Positions 7,027 to 17,064 of a stretch of DNA of 64,000 nucleotides are shown here, piece by piece. Within the stretch, counting starts at the first letter, position 1; the number at the start of each line of letters is the position of its first letter. Location of the stretch: the NCBI RefSeq assembly GCF_000237325.1, contig NC_017542.1, positions 3,258,501 to 3,322,500 on the forward strand, read 5' to 3'. Source of the stretch: Paenibacillus polymyxa M1 (GTDB lineage Bacteria; Bacillota; Bacilli; Paenibacillales; Paenibacillaceae). The position numbers and the translations under genes are program-made. Below the pieces are notes generated by a model. The model saw nothing but the letters and a program-made list of their open reading frames with translations. It made no database searches and had not been told where the DNA came from.

Positions 7027-9687
7027 CTAATCCCGGTTGTGACGTCCACGATTGGAGTTTGAATGACCGTTGGATGTGCCTTCCTGACTTCCATCCATAA
7101 TAGCACCTGTGGTAGATGCATCTGTATTTTCTGGATTGGTCATAGTATTTTCATCAGTTATACCTGAATCCGGTGTAGTCGTCTGACCATTCCCCGTATT
7201 TGTATCGTTTCCGTTCCCAAAATTGTCGTTACTGTTGCCTGTGCCTCCAGTACCATTTCCATTGTTACCTCCAGGAGACGTTGGAACTTGGTCAGTACCA
7301 GTACCGTTATCAGTACCTCCAGGAATCGTATTCCCCTGGTCTGTGCCGTTCTGACCGTCTATATTCTCGCCATTATCCGGTACGGTTTCATCCTGATTAG
7401 GATCGTTTCCTGGCTGCGGATCTATCGGAGTAGTCTCTGCCGGAATTTCTACACTAATCGTATTGGAAGCTGCGGATTCTTTACCATCCGCTCCATAAGC
7501 TACGACATAGTATTGATACGTTTTTCCAGCTACAGGAGACGTATCTTCACCACTCGTGCCTCTCATCGCCTCCATAATCGTCCGGAAGCTTCCTTCGGAA
7601 GACTCTTTACGATAAACACGGTATTGTACATTGTCTCCCTCTGCCGCATTCCAAGACAACGATACAATTTGGGTATCCTGACTATAAGACCCGCTCAGTC
7701 CGCTAGGAGCGGTGGCCTGAACCGGCTCTTCTGGCTTCTCTTCAACCGGTGGTTCATATCCCTTCGGCTCGCTAAATTGCGTTACCGGATGCCCCTTGAG
7801 AGCTTCACCCATGACCCTTCCGAAGAAGGCTGCCGACTGTCCACTGTAGTTTCTCAACATATGCTTACTGTCCGGCTTGTCATACCCCATCCATACCGCT
7901 CCGGTATATTCCGGCGTATAACCGACAAACCAAATGTCCCGGTTACCACTGTTGCCGCTGATTCCACTTTGGGTCGTACCCGTTTTACCAGCTACAGGCC
8001 AGTCAATACGTGCTTTGCGACCTGTACCGCTATTGACCACATTTTGCATCATTTTTGTCATTTCATAAGCCGTTTTCTCACTCATAACAGATTTGGATTC
8101 CTCATTATGAGTATAAACCACTTGATCATCACTATTGTTAATTTGCTTAATGGAGTAAGCCTTTTGGAATTGTCCCTTATTGGCAAAAGCGCTATAGGCC
8201 TGCGCCATTTCGAGGGTATTTGTTCCTTTGCTTAACCCCCCCAATGCGATAGCAAGCGAGTGATCATTTTTGTCCATCGGTATGCCTACGCTCTCGGCGA
8301 ATTGAACCCCTTTTTCCACACCGATTTGGTTCAACAACCATACAGGTGGTATATTTTCAGACTTCGTAATGGCATCGATCATGCTGATGGTCGAAGAGTA
8401 ACCATGCAAGTTTTTCGGACTGTATCCGTTAAAGCTCTGCCGTTCGTTACTCAAAGGAGTATCTATCGTAAATTTACCGGATTCAAGAGCTGGCGCATAG
8501 GCTACAAGCGGCTTAAAGGCCGATCCTGGCTGTCTGCGGCTCTGTGTCGCACGATTGAAGGTTCCCTTTTTGTAATCCCGTCCGGGTGCCATCGCGGCAA
8601 TACCACCTGTTTGGTTGTTAATAATAACCATAGAGGCTTGAACAGGCTGATCGTCTGGACTCTTTTCGAACATATCATCATCTGCCATCGCTTGGTCCAG
8701 CGCATTTTGAGCCTGAGCATCCATTGTCGTATGAATTTTATAACCACCAATAATCAGATCATTGCCGCTGACTCCTGGCAAGGCATCCTCTGCCTCATCC
8801 ATGACATATTCCATAAAATTTTGATACTTTTGCACTTTTTCCGGTTGTTTGTAATCGTAATTTATAGCCTTGGCTTCTTCCATTTCCTGCTTGCCAATCA
8901 TTCCCTGCTCAAACATCAGCTGGAGAACCACTGCACGCCGGGCCTTTGAGTTTTCCGGGTTACTGATCGGATTATACTTGGATGGCCCTTTCGGAATTGC
9001 TGCTAGTGTAGCGACTTGCCACAACTTTAATTCGTTTAAGTCTGACACACCAAAATAGCCTTCCGACGCTGCCTTAATTCCAGAATATGAGCGTCCAAAC
9101 CAAATCCGATTCAGATATAACGTAATAATTTCATCTTTAGTCAAATTCCGCTCCAGCGCCATTGCGATGGATACCTCTGTCGCTTTACGGAAAAAGGTTT
9201 TGTCACGTGTCAAAAACAAGTTTTTGGCCAACTGCTGAGTCAGCGTACTGCCGCCCTCCACCGCAGAACGAGCAACGATATCCTTCACTGCCGCCCGACC
9301 GATAGACCAAATATCAACTCCTTGATGCTCCATAAAACGCTTATCCTCAGTTGCGATAAAAGCTTTTTTGAGCAACGGTGGAATTTCTTCACTTTTCACT
9401 GGGTCACTTTTTTGCACAGACAGCTCACCCATGAGCACACCGTTGCGGTCATACACCTTTGATGTCTCGTTCACTGTAATTTTGTCCTTGTTGGCTTTGT
9501 AGATTTTTTCGCCATTAACCATGACAAATAAATAACCACCAAGTGCGCAAAATATGGCTAATGCTGCTGTAATAAACAGCGTCCACCCAACTCGCTTACC
9601 TGTTATTTTCTTTTTCTTGCCCTTCGGCTTCTCTTTAGATGTGTTTCTATTGCGATTGCCGGATCTGGACAATGAATCGTTTGGCAT
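7027..9687 (-). CDS. ponA: Class A penicillin-binding protein 1 (bifunctional glycosyltransferase/transpeptidase)
   Basis: This enzyme polymerises lipid II into glycan strands and cross-links them outside the membrane. The 886-residue protein has a Lys-rich cytoplasmic N-terminus, one membrane segment at about 34-56, a GT51 domain with EDKRFMEHQGVD and EGGSTLTQQLAKN, and a transpeptidase domain with SxxK in PGSAFKPL, SxN in KSENIPP and AGKTGTTQ. A fibronectin type III domain (SGSYSQDTQIVSLSWNA onward) and a tail of about 110 residues rich in Gly, Asn, Thr and Asp follow. B. subtilis PonA has the same order including an FN3 and low-complexity tail, so I use that symbol, with some risk that the species carries paralogues. 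RBS AAAGGGAG precedes ATG 9687. A strong terminator follows. Confidence 0.93.
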   Translation of the reverse strand: MPNDSLSRSGNRNRNTSKEKPKGKKKKITGKRVGWTLFITAALAIFCALGGYLFVMVNGEKIYKANKDKITVNETSKVYDRNGVLMGELSVQKSDPVKSEEIPPLLKKAFIATEDKRFMEHQGVDIWSIGRAAVKDIVARSAVEGGSTLTQQLAKNLFLTRDKTFFRKATEVSIAMALERNLTKDEIITLYLNRIWFGRSYSGIKAASEGYFGVSDLNELKLWQVATLAAIPKGPSKYNPISNPENSKARRAVVLQLMFEQGMIGKQEMEEAKAINYDYKQPEKVQKYQNFMEYVMDEAEDALPGVSGNDLIIGGYKIHTTMDAQAQNALDQAMADDDMFEKSPDDQPVQASMVIINNQTGGIAAMAPGRDYKKGTFNRATQSRRQPGSAFKPLVAYAPALESGKFTIDTPLSNERQSFNGYSPKNLHGYSSTISMIDAITKSENIPPVWLLNQIGVEKGVQFAESVGIPMDKNDHSLAIALGGLSKGTNTLEMAQAYSAFANKGQFQKAYSIKQINNSDDQVVYTHNEESKSVMSEKTAYEMTKMMQNVVNSGTGRKARIDWPVAGKTGTTQSGISGNSGNRDIWFVGYTPEYTGAVWMGYDKPDSKHMLRNYSGQSAAFFGRVMGEALKGHPVTQFSEPKGYEPPVEEKPEEPVQATAPSGLSGSYSQDTQIVSLSWNAAEGDNVQYRVYRKESSEGSFRTIMEAMRGTSGEDTSPVAGKTYQYYVVAYGADGKESAASNTISVEIPAETTPIDPQPGNDPNQDETVPDNGENIDGQNGTDQGNTIPGGTDNGTGTDQVPTSPGGNNGNGTGGTGNSNDNFGNGNDTNTGNGQTTTPDSGITDENTMTNPENTDASTTGAIMDGSQEGTSNGHSNSNRGRHNRD

Positions 9688-9773
9688 TCCCCTGACTCCC
9701 TTTCGCGAATAATCATTATGTCACCGAGCCTAAGCTTAGAGCTAGCTGTCGGCAGCATGAAAGTAAACGGAAT

Positions 9774-9798
9774 GAAAAGAACAACCCTGATCAGGTTG
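9774..9798 (-). terminator. Possible terminator after hfq
   Basis: Minus-strand CAACC and GGTTG arms around a TGATCAG loop are followed by TTCTTTTC. It is short but correctly placed between hfq and the PBP gene. Confidence 0.45.
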
Positions 9799-9877
9799 CT
9801 CCCGGTCACATTCCTATACAGTTAGACGAGACGGACGCCTGAAAAGTTTCATTACCCGGGCGGCCGTCCAGCCGTAA

Positions 9878-10120
9878 TCAGTTATCGCTAGCGTTATCTT
9901 GTTGTACAAGCGATACGTTGCGTTGCGGTGTAAAGGTGGAGATGGCATGCTTGTAGATCAGCTGTTGCTTTCCATCCGAATCGATAACAATTGTAAAATT
10001 GTCAAATGCTTTAATCGTTCCTCGCACCTGGAATCCATTGATGAGGTATACCGTTACAGGTATAGAATCCTTGCGCAATTGGTTCAGAAACGTATCTTGG
10101 ATATTAATAGACTTGTTCAT
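9878..10120 (-). CDS. hfq: RNA chaperone Hfq
   Basis: Hfq forms a hexameric Sm ring that binds U- and A-rich RNA. The 80-residue product carries Sm1 ([18 protein letters not shown], then [10 protein letters not shown]) and Sm2 (YKHAIST). It ends in a short tail ([13 protein letters not shown]), as in other Gram-positive Hfq. I start at ATG 10120 (MNKSINIQ) rather than the in-frame 10144, because Hfq proteins begin this way and a GGGGG run lies about 10 bases ahead. It directly follows miaA, the standard order. Confidence 0.95.
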   Translation of the reverse strand: MNKSINIQDTFLNQLRKDSIPVTVYLINGFQVRGTIKAFDNFTIVIDSDGKQQLIYKHAISTFTPQRNVSLVQQDNASDN

Positions 10121-10140
10121 TTTAGCCGTACCCCCAATAA

Positions 10141-11121
10141 TCATTTGGATTGTTTTGATGTATATTCAAGGTCTGTCCGGAACTTTCCTGCTATAATTTC
10201 GTGTATTCGGGCTACATGAGCAGAAAAATTTTCGAAATCAGTGACATCTACCCACTGGATATCCTTCATATGGCGAAACCACGAGAGCTGTCGCTTCGCA
10301 AAATGGCGCGTATCCCGTTTTAGCCAAGTCACCGCCTCCTCCAAAGACACCTCTCCCCGCAGGTAGGAGGATATCTCTTTATAGCCTAGACCTTGCATGG
10401 AGATGGCATCGCTTCGCACTCCCCGTTCCATTAAGGAGGTTACCTCAGCAACAAGCCCTTGATCGAGCATCCCGTCAATTCGGTCTTCAATACGTTTATA
10501 TAGCATTTGCCTATCCATTGTCAAACCTACGATGCAGAGTTGGTAGGGAGATTCCTTTTTTTGACTGGCAAGTTGAGAGCTAAGTGTTGTTCCGCTAACA
10601 TGGTAAATTTCCAGCGCTCTCACGACTCGACGACGATCATTAGGATGCAGACGAAGTGCACTTTCGGGATCAACTGCCTTTAGTCGCGCATGAAGCGCTT
10701 CGGCCCCAAACTGATCGGCATAGTCAAGCTGTTCCTGGCGAAAAGCTTCATCAGCCCCTACCTCAGAAAACTGGTATTCATAGCAAACCGATTCTACATA
10801 CAAACCCGTTCCGCCTACGATGAAAGGTAGCTTTCCCCTAGATTGAATATCAGGTATGAGACGACGACAGTCTTCCTGAAATTGGGCTACTGAATATGGG
10901 TATTCAGGCTCATGAATATCGATTAAATGGTGCTTGATTCCTTTCATTTCCTGTTCGGAAATTTTGGCAGTTCCAATGTCCATATGACGGTATACCTGCA
11001 TGGAATCCCCGGAAATAATTTCCGCGTCAAATTGTCGAGCCATTTCGATGCTTAGTTTCGTCTTGCCAACCGCAGTCGGGCCAACAAGAACAAGTAGTTT
11101 AGGCTTAGATGCCACTGTCAA
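10141..11121 (-). CDS. miaA: tRNA dimethylallyltransferase MiaA
   Basis: MiaA adds a dimethylallyl group to A37 of tRNAs that read UNN codons. The product is about 326 residues. It has the P-loop GPTAVGKT near the N-terminus, [26 protein letters not shown] and the C-terminal [15 protein letters not shown] typical of the family. The start is uncertain: TTG 11127, TTG 11121 and GTG 11115 are all in frame. I prefer TTG 11121 because GGAG lies 9 bases ahead. Any of them overlaps the end of the upstream methyltransferase, implying coupling. hfq follows. Confidence 0.94.
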   Translation of the reverse strand: MTVASKPKLLVLVGPTAVGKTKLSIEMARQFDAEIISGDSMQVYRHMDIGTAKISEQEMKGIKHHLIDIHEPEYPYSVAQFQEDCRRLIPDIQSRGKLPFIVGGTGLYVESVCYEYQFSEVGADEAFRQEQLDYADQFGAEALHARLKAVDPESALRLHPNDRRRVVRALEIYHVSGTTLSSQLASQKKESPYQLCIVGLTMDRQMLYKRIEDRIDGMLDQGLVAEVTSLMERGVRSDAISMQGLGYKEISSYLRGEVSLEEAVTWLKRDTRHFAKRQLSWFRHMKDIQWVDVTDFENFSAHVARIHEIIAGKFRTDLEYTSKQSK

Positions 11122-11956
11122 TATCAATCACTCCGTACACTGTTTTCGTTGTGCCCCGTTGCTCCACACGGAAGCCGAGGCGGGCAAACTCTCCGCTACC
11201 CCTTTTTTCTTTCAATACAATTGTTTTTCGTGCAACCCTTTTCGCATGAGCAATACTTTCTTCATTCAACGCATCTGGATTAGCCAATCCTCTCAATGGA
11301 CCGATTGCACTGGAATCAAGCAACGGATCACGGAACATCGGGTCAAAATAAATAATATCTACACTTCGATTCGGCAAGCTACGCAAATAGTCCAGATGAT
11401 GACCATAACGAACGTCAATGTCTGAAAAGGCTTTATCCACTACAGCGTTACCGGAACGGTAATGCCTCATCCCATCCTTGATTAATGCATAGACAGGGAA
11501 GGAACTCTCCACAGCTGTAACTTGTCCAGAGCTTCCCGTTCCAATCGAGAATAGAAGAGAATCCGTACCGAGCCCTGCCGTGCAATCGAGCACGGTATCA
11601 CCCGGGGCAAGTCGGGCAGCCGTCAACATCGGATCAGCCTCGCCCTTTAATACCCTTTTAGCTCGAATGAATCCCATGCTTGGATGAAAAATCATCGGTG
11701 ATTGTTCCGGGCCAATCAGCCTCACCCCGCCCTGCACCAGCACCAGAGCCTGACGGACTCTGTGAGCAGCGATTAGCTTAGCTACTGATATGCCGCGACG
11801 TGGAGCGTACAGCACCCCAAGCTCGGCTGCAAGCAACTTTGCGCGCTCCACAACCTCGTCCGAGGGAGAATCTCCTGTCGTGACCAGTAATTCAGCTTGC
11901 TTCTCACGAAGCATCATCTGCTTTTCTTCTTCACGGTTTTCCCAATCCTGCAACAT
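11105..11956 (-). CDS. Class I SAM-dependent methyltransferase, RsmJ-like
   Basis: The 283-residue protein has a Rossmann methyltransferase domain with motif I DCTAGLGTDSLLF and motif IV DIIYFDPMF, as in the RsmJ/YhiQ family that methylates 16S rRNA G1516 in E. coli. The N-terminal ~60 residues (LLVTTGDSPSDEVVERAKLL) resemble the small N-terminal part of this family. Target specificity here is inferred only. It lies between mutL and miaA on one strand with gaps of 12 bases or overlaps, so it belongs to the mutSL-miaA-hfq unit. Confidence 0.8.
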   Translation of the reverse strand: MLQDWENREEEKQMMLREKQAELLVTTGDSPSDEVVERAKLLAAELGVLYAPRRGISVAKLIAAHRVRQALVLVQGGVRLIGPEQSPMIFHPSMGFIRAKRVLKGEADPMLTAARLAPGDTVLDCTAGLGTDSLLFSIGTGSSGQVTAVESSFPVYALIKDGMRHYRSGNAVVDKAFSDIDVRYGHHLDYLRSLPNRSVDIIYFDPMFRDPLLDSSAIGPLRGLANPDALNEESIAHAKRVARKTIVLKEKRGSGEFARLGFRVEQRGTTKTVYGVIDIDSGI

Positions 11957-11968
11957 ATTTATACTCCC

Positions 11969-14065
11969 TTACATTACTCTTTTAAACAGCTTCTCCAGAT
12001 CATATGTGGAAAAGGAAACAACGATGGGGCGCCCATGGGGGCAGGTATAGGGTTGTTTGCAGGCTGCCAAACGCTCTAGCAGCACGGAAGCCTGTCGGTC
12101 AGTCAGCTTCTGATTTGCCTTAATCGAAGCCCGGCAGGAGCACATGATTGAGGCTGCTTCCCGCAGTTTAGCAAGATCAATGGCTTTTTCCTCCAGTACC
12201 CATCCGGCCATTTCCTCAATGACATCCGCTTCTTCTCCTTTGGGGAGCCAGTACGGATATGAGCTGACACGGAAGGTTTGCCCGCCAAAATGCTCCAAAT
12301 ACACCCCCGCCTGTTCAAACCAGTGCAACCTCGTTTTCAATTTTTCCGTCTCGGAAGGCGTAAATTCCAATGTAATTGGCAGTAACAACTCCTGTGATAC
12401 TGATTCAGGATTGCCAAATTTTTCGTAATAAAATTCGTAATTGACCCGCTCATGGGCGGCATGCTGATCAATTAAATACAAGCCCTGGTCATTCTGCGCA
12501 ATCAGATAGGTCCCATGGTGCTGACCGATTAAATTCAGCTCAGGAAAAGTAGGCACCTCAGGGGCTGCCCCCGACAACGCTGTCAATTGCTCTGTATTTA
12601 GATGCTCCTGGCGCGGCTTCTGATCCGTGAATTTAGTAGTGTTGTCTGCAATTGGTGAAACAGCAGGACGGTAAGTAGCAGAAGCAGCCGTTTCCTGTAT
12701 CCCTTCGCTGTACGAGGAAGAGACATCTGTTTCGGCATGATCTCCTGTGGATATCCGAGTAGTCGTCCCATCAGGAAGCGACACGCCTCCTCTAACATCA
12801 CCCTCGTTGTTTTCTTCCACAAAATCTGCATCCAGCTCATCATCACTGATACTTTGACGAGCGAGAGTGTTGGCCTGTCCAATGACGGAATGGCTCCCCC
12901 TATTCGGAAGTTGCTCATGTTCATAGCTAAACTTCTTACTCTCTTCATTACTGCTTATATTATCTGTAGAAGTATCTACTTTTGCACTATTTCCTTTCGA
13001 GAAATGAAACTGCTCCTGCACAAATGAGCCGCTATCCTTGCCGCCAATTTCGCGTTTGACTGCCTTTGGAATCAGCACTTGCTGCCCTAAAACAGCTTTT
13101 ACCGAATCTTCAACCAGCTGAAACAGTTCAGCTTCTTTACTGAACCTCACCTCCAGCTTGGCTGGATGGACATTAACATCCACCAAAGAAGGATGCATGT
13201 CCAGTTGGATCACAGCCAGCGGATAACGATTAATCGGCAACAAAGTATGATACGCCTTGAGCAGTGCCTGATTGAGCCCATAGCTCCGCACAAATCGTCC
13301 ATTCACTACTGTCGAGATTGCATTTCGATTCGATCTGGTCCACTCTGGGCGACTGACATAGCCGCTAATTCGGTAATCAAGGCTCTCTCCTTCCACCATC
13401 AACATTGATTTCGCCGCAGAAGTTCCGTAAATAGCAGCAATCACTTGGAGCAAATCACCATTGCCCAGCGTTTGCAACAATGTATTACCATTATGCCGCA
13501 ATGTAAAGGCCACTTCTGGGTGCGAAAGCGCCATTCGATACAATACATCCGAAATGTGTCCCAATTCCGTCTGGATCGTTTTCATATATTTTAGCCGTGC
13601 AGGTGTATTATAAAACAGATCGCGTACGGTAAAATCCGTCCCCTGCCTTCCAGCAGCATTCTCGTGAAGCATCAGTTTACCGCCCTCAATCACCAATTTA
13701 CGGGCACGGCCGTCATCTCCTGCTGCTGTGAGTAGCTCTACTTTTGAGACAGCCGCTATACTTGGCAATGCCTCTCCCCGGAAGCCGAGACTTGTGATCT
13801 GGAACAAGTCTCGGCCATGTCCGATTTTGCTTGTCGCATGTCGATAAAATGCCGTTTCCACGTCCTCAGGCTCTATCCCACTGCCATTATCCGTCACCCG
13901 AATACTTTGCAGGCCGCCCTCTTCTACCCATACGTCCACTCGTGTACCGCCCGCATCAATCGCATTTTCCACCAGCTCCTTCACGACGGAGGCTGGACGT
14001 TCCACGACCTCACCGGCAGCAATCTGATTCGCAATATGCTCATCTAGCACTCGAATTTTAGACAT
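11969..14065 (-). CDS. mutL: DNA mismatch repair protein MutL
   Basis: MutL couples MutS mismatch recognition to strand incision. The 698-residue protein has a GHKL ATPase N-terminus (VVKELVENAIDAG, DNGSGI, GFRGEALPSI), an S5-like transducer domain (VDVNVHPAKLEVRF), a variable linker of about 200 residues rich in Ser, Glu and Asn, and a C-terminal endonuclease domain. The DQHAAHERVNYE metal site and CPHGRP show it is a nicking MutL, as in bacteria without MutH. It follows mutS by 69 bases. Confidence 0.97.
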   Translation of the reverse strand: MSKIRVLDEHIANQIAAGEVVERPASVVKELVENAIDAGGTRVDVWVEEGGLQSIRVTDNGSGIEPEDVETAFYRHATSKIGHGRDLFQITSLGFRGEALPSIAAVSKVELLTAAGDDGRARKLVIEGGKLMLHENAAGRQGTDFTVRDLFYNTPARLKYMKTIQTELGHISDVLYRMALSHPEVAFTLRHNGNTLLQTLGNGDLLQVIAAIYGTSAAKSMLMVEGESLDYRISGYVSRPEWTRSNRNAISTVVNGRFVRSYGLNQALLKAYHTLLPINRYPLAVIQLDMHPSLVDVNVHPAKLEVRFSKEAELFQLVEDSVKAVLGQQVLIPKAVKREIGGKDSGSFVQEQFHFSKGNSAKVDTSTDNISSNEESKKFSYEHEQLPNRGSHSVIGQANTLARQSISDDELDADFVEENNEGDVRGGVSLPDGTTTRISTGDHAETDVSSSYSEGIQETAASATYRPAVSPIADNTTKFTDQKPRQEHLNTEQLTALSGAAPEVPTFPELNLIGQHHGTYLIAQNDQGLYLIDQHAAHERVNYEFYYEKFGNPESVSQELLLPITLEFTPSETEKLKTRLHWFEQAGVYLEHFGGQTFRVSSYPYWLPKGEEADVIEEMAGWVLEEKAIDLAKLREAASIMCSCRASIKANQKLTDRQASVLLERLAACKQPYTCPHGRPIVVSFSTYDLEKLFKRVM

Positions 14066-14134
14066 CCTTTTAACCTCCTCCTGACTTCAAAGTGTGATGA
14101 AAAATAAGCAAAAAAATAATTTAGTATATTTTAA

Positions 14135-16954
14135 TTACAGACCATTGGCCTTATTCTTTAATTCATTTAACAGTTGCATCGCCTGTAAGGGTGTCATATT
14201 CATGACATCAGCATTTTTCACCTTCCGCAAAATTTGGCGCACGATCGGATTAGCTTCTACCGTCTCTGAGTGTGGCTTGGAGGGAGCAAGGTCCTGCTCT
14301 CCGAAAATGGACAGCTGTACCACGTCAGAAGCTGCATGCTCCAACTCACCTGAATCTTCCACAATCTGTAGAGTATCTTCTTTTACCAGGGTAGCTTGCT
14401 GTGATCCAGACTGGACTGGTGGTGCAGTTTCTCCGTTTGCTCGCAATGTCTGGTCCGCATATTTTGCGGACATTGGAGAAATCTCTTCTGTCCCTGGCAC
14501 TGTACGAAGATCAGTCCCTTCCTTCGCTCCTCTTGCTGTCTCGGTGCCTGCCGTTACTTGAGCTGCCGCCTGTTCAAAACCATACAGCAGACCATTTGCT
14601 CGCTCAATAATGTTATTAGGCAAACCTGCAAGTCGGGCACAATAAATACCATAGCTACTACTAGCCGCACCCGGTATGAGCTTGCGTAGGAAATTCACCT
14701 TATCGCCGCTTTCCTGCACGGCCATGGAATAATTTCGCAGCGAAGTCAGACCTTGCTCCAAATGGGCCAGCTCATGGAAGTGCGTAGATACCAGCGCCTT
14801 ACAGCCAATCGTATCATGCACAAATTCGATGACCGCTTGTGCAATTGCCATCCCTTCGCTGGTGGACGTTCCTCGTCCCAGTTCATCAATTATAATCAGA
14901 CTTCGTGGAGTTGCCTTGTCCGTCATGACTTGAATATCTGCCATTTCGACCATAAACGTACTCTGTCCGCCAATGAGATCATCCGCTGCGCCGATCCGTG
15001 TGAAAATGCGATCCAGCATCGGCACTTTAGCACGTGCAGCCGGGACAAAGCAGCCAATTTGAGCCATAATCGCAATGAGTGCAACCTGACGCATATACGT
15101 ACTTTTCCCAGCCATATTCGGACCGGTGATGAGTAGAATATGCGCATCGGCTTCTTCCAACACTGTGTTGTTGGCGATAAAGCCGCCATCTTTCATGACG
15201 GCTTCCACAACGGGGTGCCGTCCCTGTTCCACTACAAAATCATATCCTGTTGTCAGCTCAGGCTTTACAAACCCTCGTTCCGCGCTAACCGTCGCCAGCG
15301 ACTGATACACGTCAATTTCAGCAACTTGCTCTGCCAGCTTTTGCAGGCGAGGAATTTCAGCGTTCAGTTTACTGCGAAGCTCAGAGAAAAGCGTGTACTC
15401 CAGATCCACCATCTTATCCTCAGCTTCCAGAATTAGCGATTCCTTTTCCTTCAATTCTGGTGTGATATACCGCTCAGCATTCGCCAACGTCTGTTTGCGT
15501 TCATATCGACCTTCCGGTAATGAAGCCAAATTGGATTTGGTCACCTCAATGTAGTAACCAAATACTTTGTTGTATCCGATTTTGAGTGACCGAATGCCGG
15601 TTGCTACTCGTTCTTTGGCCTCCAGCTCAGCAATCCAACGCTTACCGTTCACACTCGCCTCACGCAGTTCGTCTAGACGCTGATGGTAGCCTTCCTTTAT
15701 AAGCCCTCCATCTCTTACGGAAATTGGGGGTTCATCAGCCACTGCTTCCTCAATCAGCGTACACAGGTCTGCACAGCTGTCCAATGTTTGTGCAATTCGT
15801 CTCAGCGTATTCGACGGAGATTCAGCGCACAGCTCGCGTAAAGACGGAATTTGGGCCAGAGACAGCTTGAGGGCGATCAAATCTCGTGCATTAGCACTAC
15901 CAAAAGCGATCCGTCCTACCAAACGCTCTAGGTCGTAAATCTCTTTAAGCTGAGCACGTACATCCTCGCGGAAAATAAACTGGTGGTATAGCTTGTCTAC
16001 CGCTTCTAACCGTTCCTCAATTAAATTGCTACTCAACAGCGGCTTGTCGATCCAACGACGCAACAAACGTGCGCCCATGGATGTCTCTGTGCGATCCAGC
16101 AACCACAGCAACGAGCCTTTCTTGGAGCGTTCACGCACCGTCTCCACCAGTTCCAGATTCCGGCGGGTAAATGGATCCAGAATCATAAAATGATTAGGCT
16201 CATAGACCGAGATTTGGGTCAGTTGACCTAACGATCTTTTTTGCGTTTCATTTAAATAGGAAATCAGGCGCGATACGCACCGTCTGCGTTCCTCCGTAAG
16301 CCTTGCCCACGTGGCTTCACCAAATTGATCCCGTACCAGATCATCTTTGGATTTGTCCCACGCCGTATACACAACCCGCCTTCCAACAGGGGACATACGA
16401 GAGGTCACGAAATCGAGCAAATGACCATCTCCCAACATTTCGGACGGCTCATAAATGTTAATTTCATCTAATAGCCATTCTTTCGAATCAGGTACGGAAG
16501 TCACATAGAGTTCACCTGTCGACAAGTCGCATGCCGCCAGCGCCAGCATCCCGTCCGTCTCTGTGACACATACCATGTAGTTGTTGGATTTATCACCCAG
16601 CACCTTGCCTTCCATGACCGTACCCGGGGTCACAACACGGACAATATCCCGCCGTACCATTCCCTTGGTAGCTGAGGCTTCCTCCATTTGTTCACAGATG
16701 GCCACCTTATAACCCTTCTCAATGAGGCGTTGTATGTAATTTTCTGCTGAATGATAAGGCACGCCGCACATCGGAATTTTCTCCGCGGCGCCACCCTCAC
16801 GACCAGTCAGTGTAATTTCCAGCTCCTTGGATGCAAGAATCGCATCATCAAAAAACATCTCGTAAAAATCGCCCAGGCGGAAAAACAAAAATGCGTCTTT
16901 AGCCTGCTCTTTTATAGATAAATATTGCTCGATCATCGGTGTATATTTAGACAT
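14135..16954 (-). CDS. mutS: DNA mismatch repair protein MutS
   Basis: MutS binds mispaired bases and small loops. The 939-residue protein begins MSKYTPMIEQYL and shows the mismatch-wedge motif in FRLGDFYEMFFDDA. The YNKVFGYYIEVTKSN clamp region follows, then Walker A GPNMAGKST, the ELGRGTSTSEG Walker B/signature region and STHFHEL. A long variable stretch of about 100 residues separates the ATPase from the C-terminal helices (MTPLQAMQLLNELK). I start at ATG 16954; the in-frame extension to 17035 is not conserved in the family. It is the usual mutS-mutL pair. Confidence 0.97.
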   Translation of the reverse strand: MSKYTPMIEQYLSIKEQAKDAFLFFRLGDFYEMFFDDAILASKELEITLTGREGGAAEKIPMCGVPYHSAENYIQRLIEKGYKVAICEQMEEASATKGMVRRDIVRVVTPGTVMEGKVLGDKSNNYMVCVTETDGMLALAACDLSTGELYVTSVPDSKEWLLDEINIYEPSEMLGDGHLLDFVTSRMSPVGRRVVYTAWDKSKDDLVRDQFGEATWARLTEERRRCVSRLISYLNETQKRSLGQLTQISVYEPNHFMILDPFTRRNLELVETVRERSKKGSLLWLLDRTETSMGARLLRRWIDKPLLSSNLIEERLEAVDKLYHQFIFREDVRAQLKEIYDLERLVGRIAFGSANARDLIALKLSLAQIPSLRELCAESPSNTLRRIAQTLDSCADLCTLIEEAVADEPPISVRDGGLIKEGYHQRLDELREASVNGKRWIAELEAKERVATGIRSLKIGYNKVFGYYIEVTKSNLASLPEGRYERKQTLANAERYITPELKEKESLILEAEDKMVDLEYTLFSELRSKLNAEIPRLQKLAEQVAEIDVYQSLATVSAERGFVKPELTTGYDFVVEQGRHPVVEAVMKDGGFIANNTVLEEADAHILLITGPNMAGKSTYMRQVALIAIMAQIGCFVPAARAKVPMLDRIFTRIGAADDLIGGQSTFMVEMADIQVMTDKATPRSLIIIDELGRGTSTSEGMAIAQAVIEFVHDTIGCKALVSTHFHELAHLEQGLTSLRNYSMAVQESGDKVNFLRKLIPGAASSSYGIYCARLAGLPNNIIERANGLLYGFEQAAAQVTAGTETARGAKEGTDLRTVPGTEEISPMSAKYADQTLRANGETAPPVQSGSQQATLVKEDTLQIVEDSGELEHAASDVVQLSIFGEQDLAPSKPHSETVEANPIVRQILRKVKNADVMNMTPLQAMQLLNELKNKANGL

Positions 16955-17064
16955 ACCGTTACCTAACCCCCACACTTCATTCCGTTTAAACTCATAATTA
17001 TCTTTCATTATATCAAAAATGACAGTCGATAACATGAAACCCTCTCGGGTGTTGACACTTGATT

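Noticed and set aside
7288-8235. A 315-codon open frame on the plus strand opposite the PBP gene
   Set aside because: Its composition (Arg/Ser/Ile-rich, no recognisable fold) is what the complement of a well-conserved PBP frame gives; no ribosome site precedes it.
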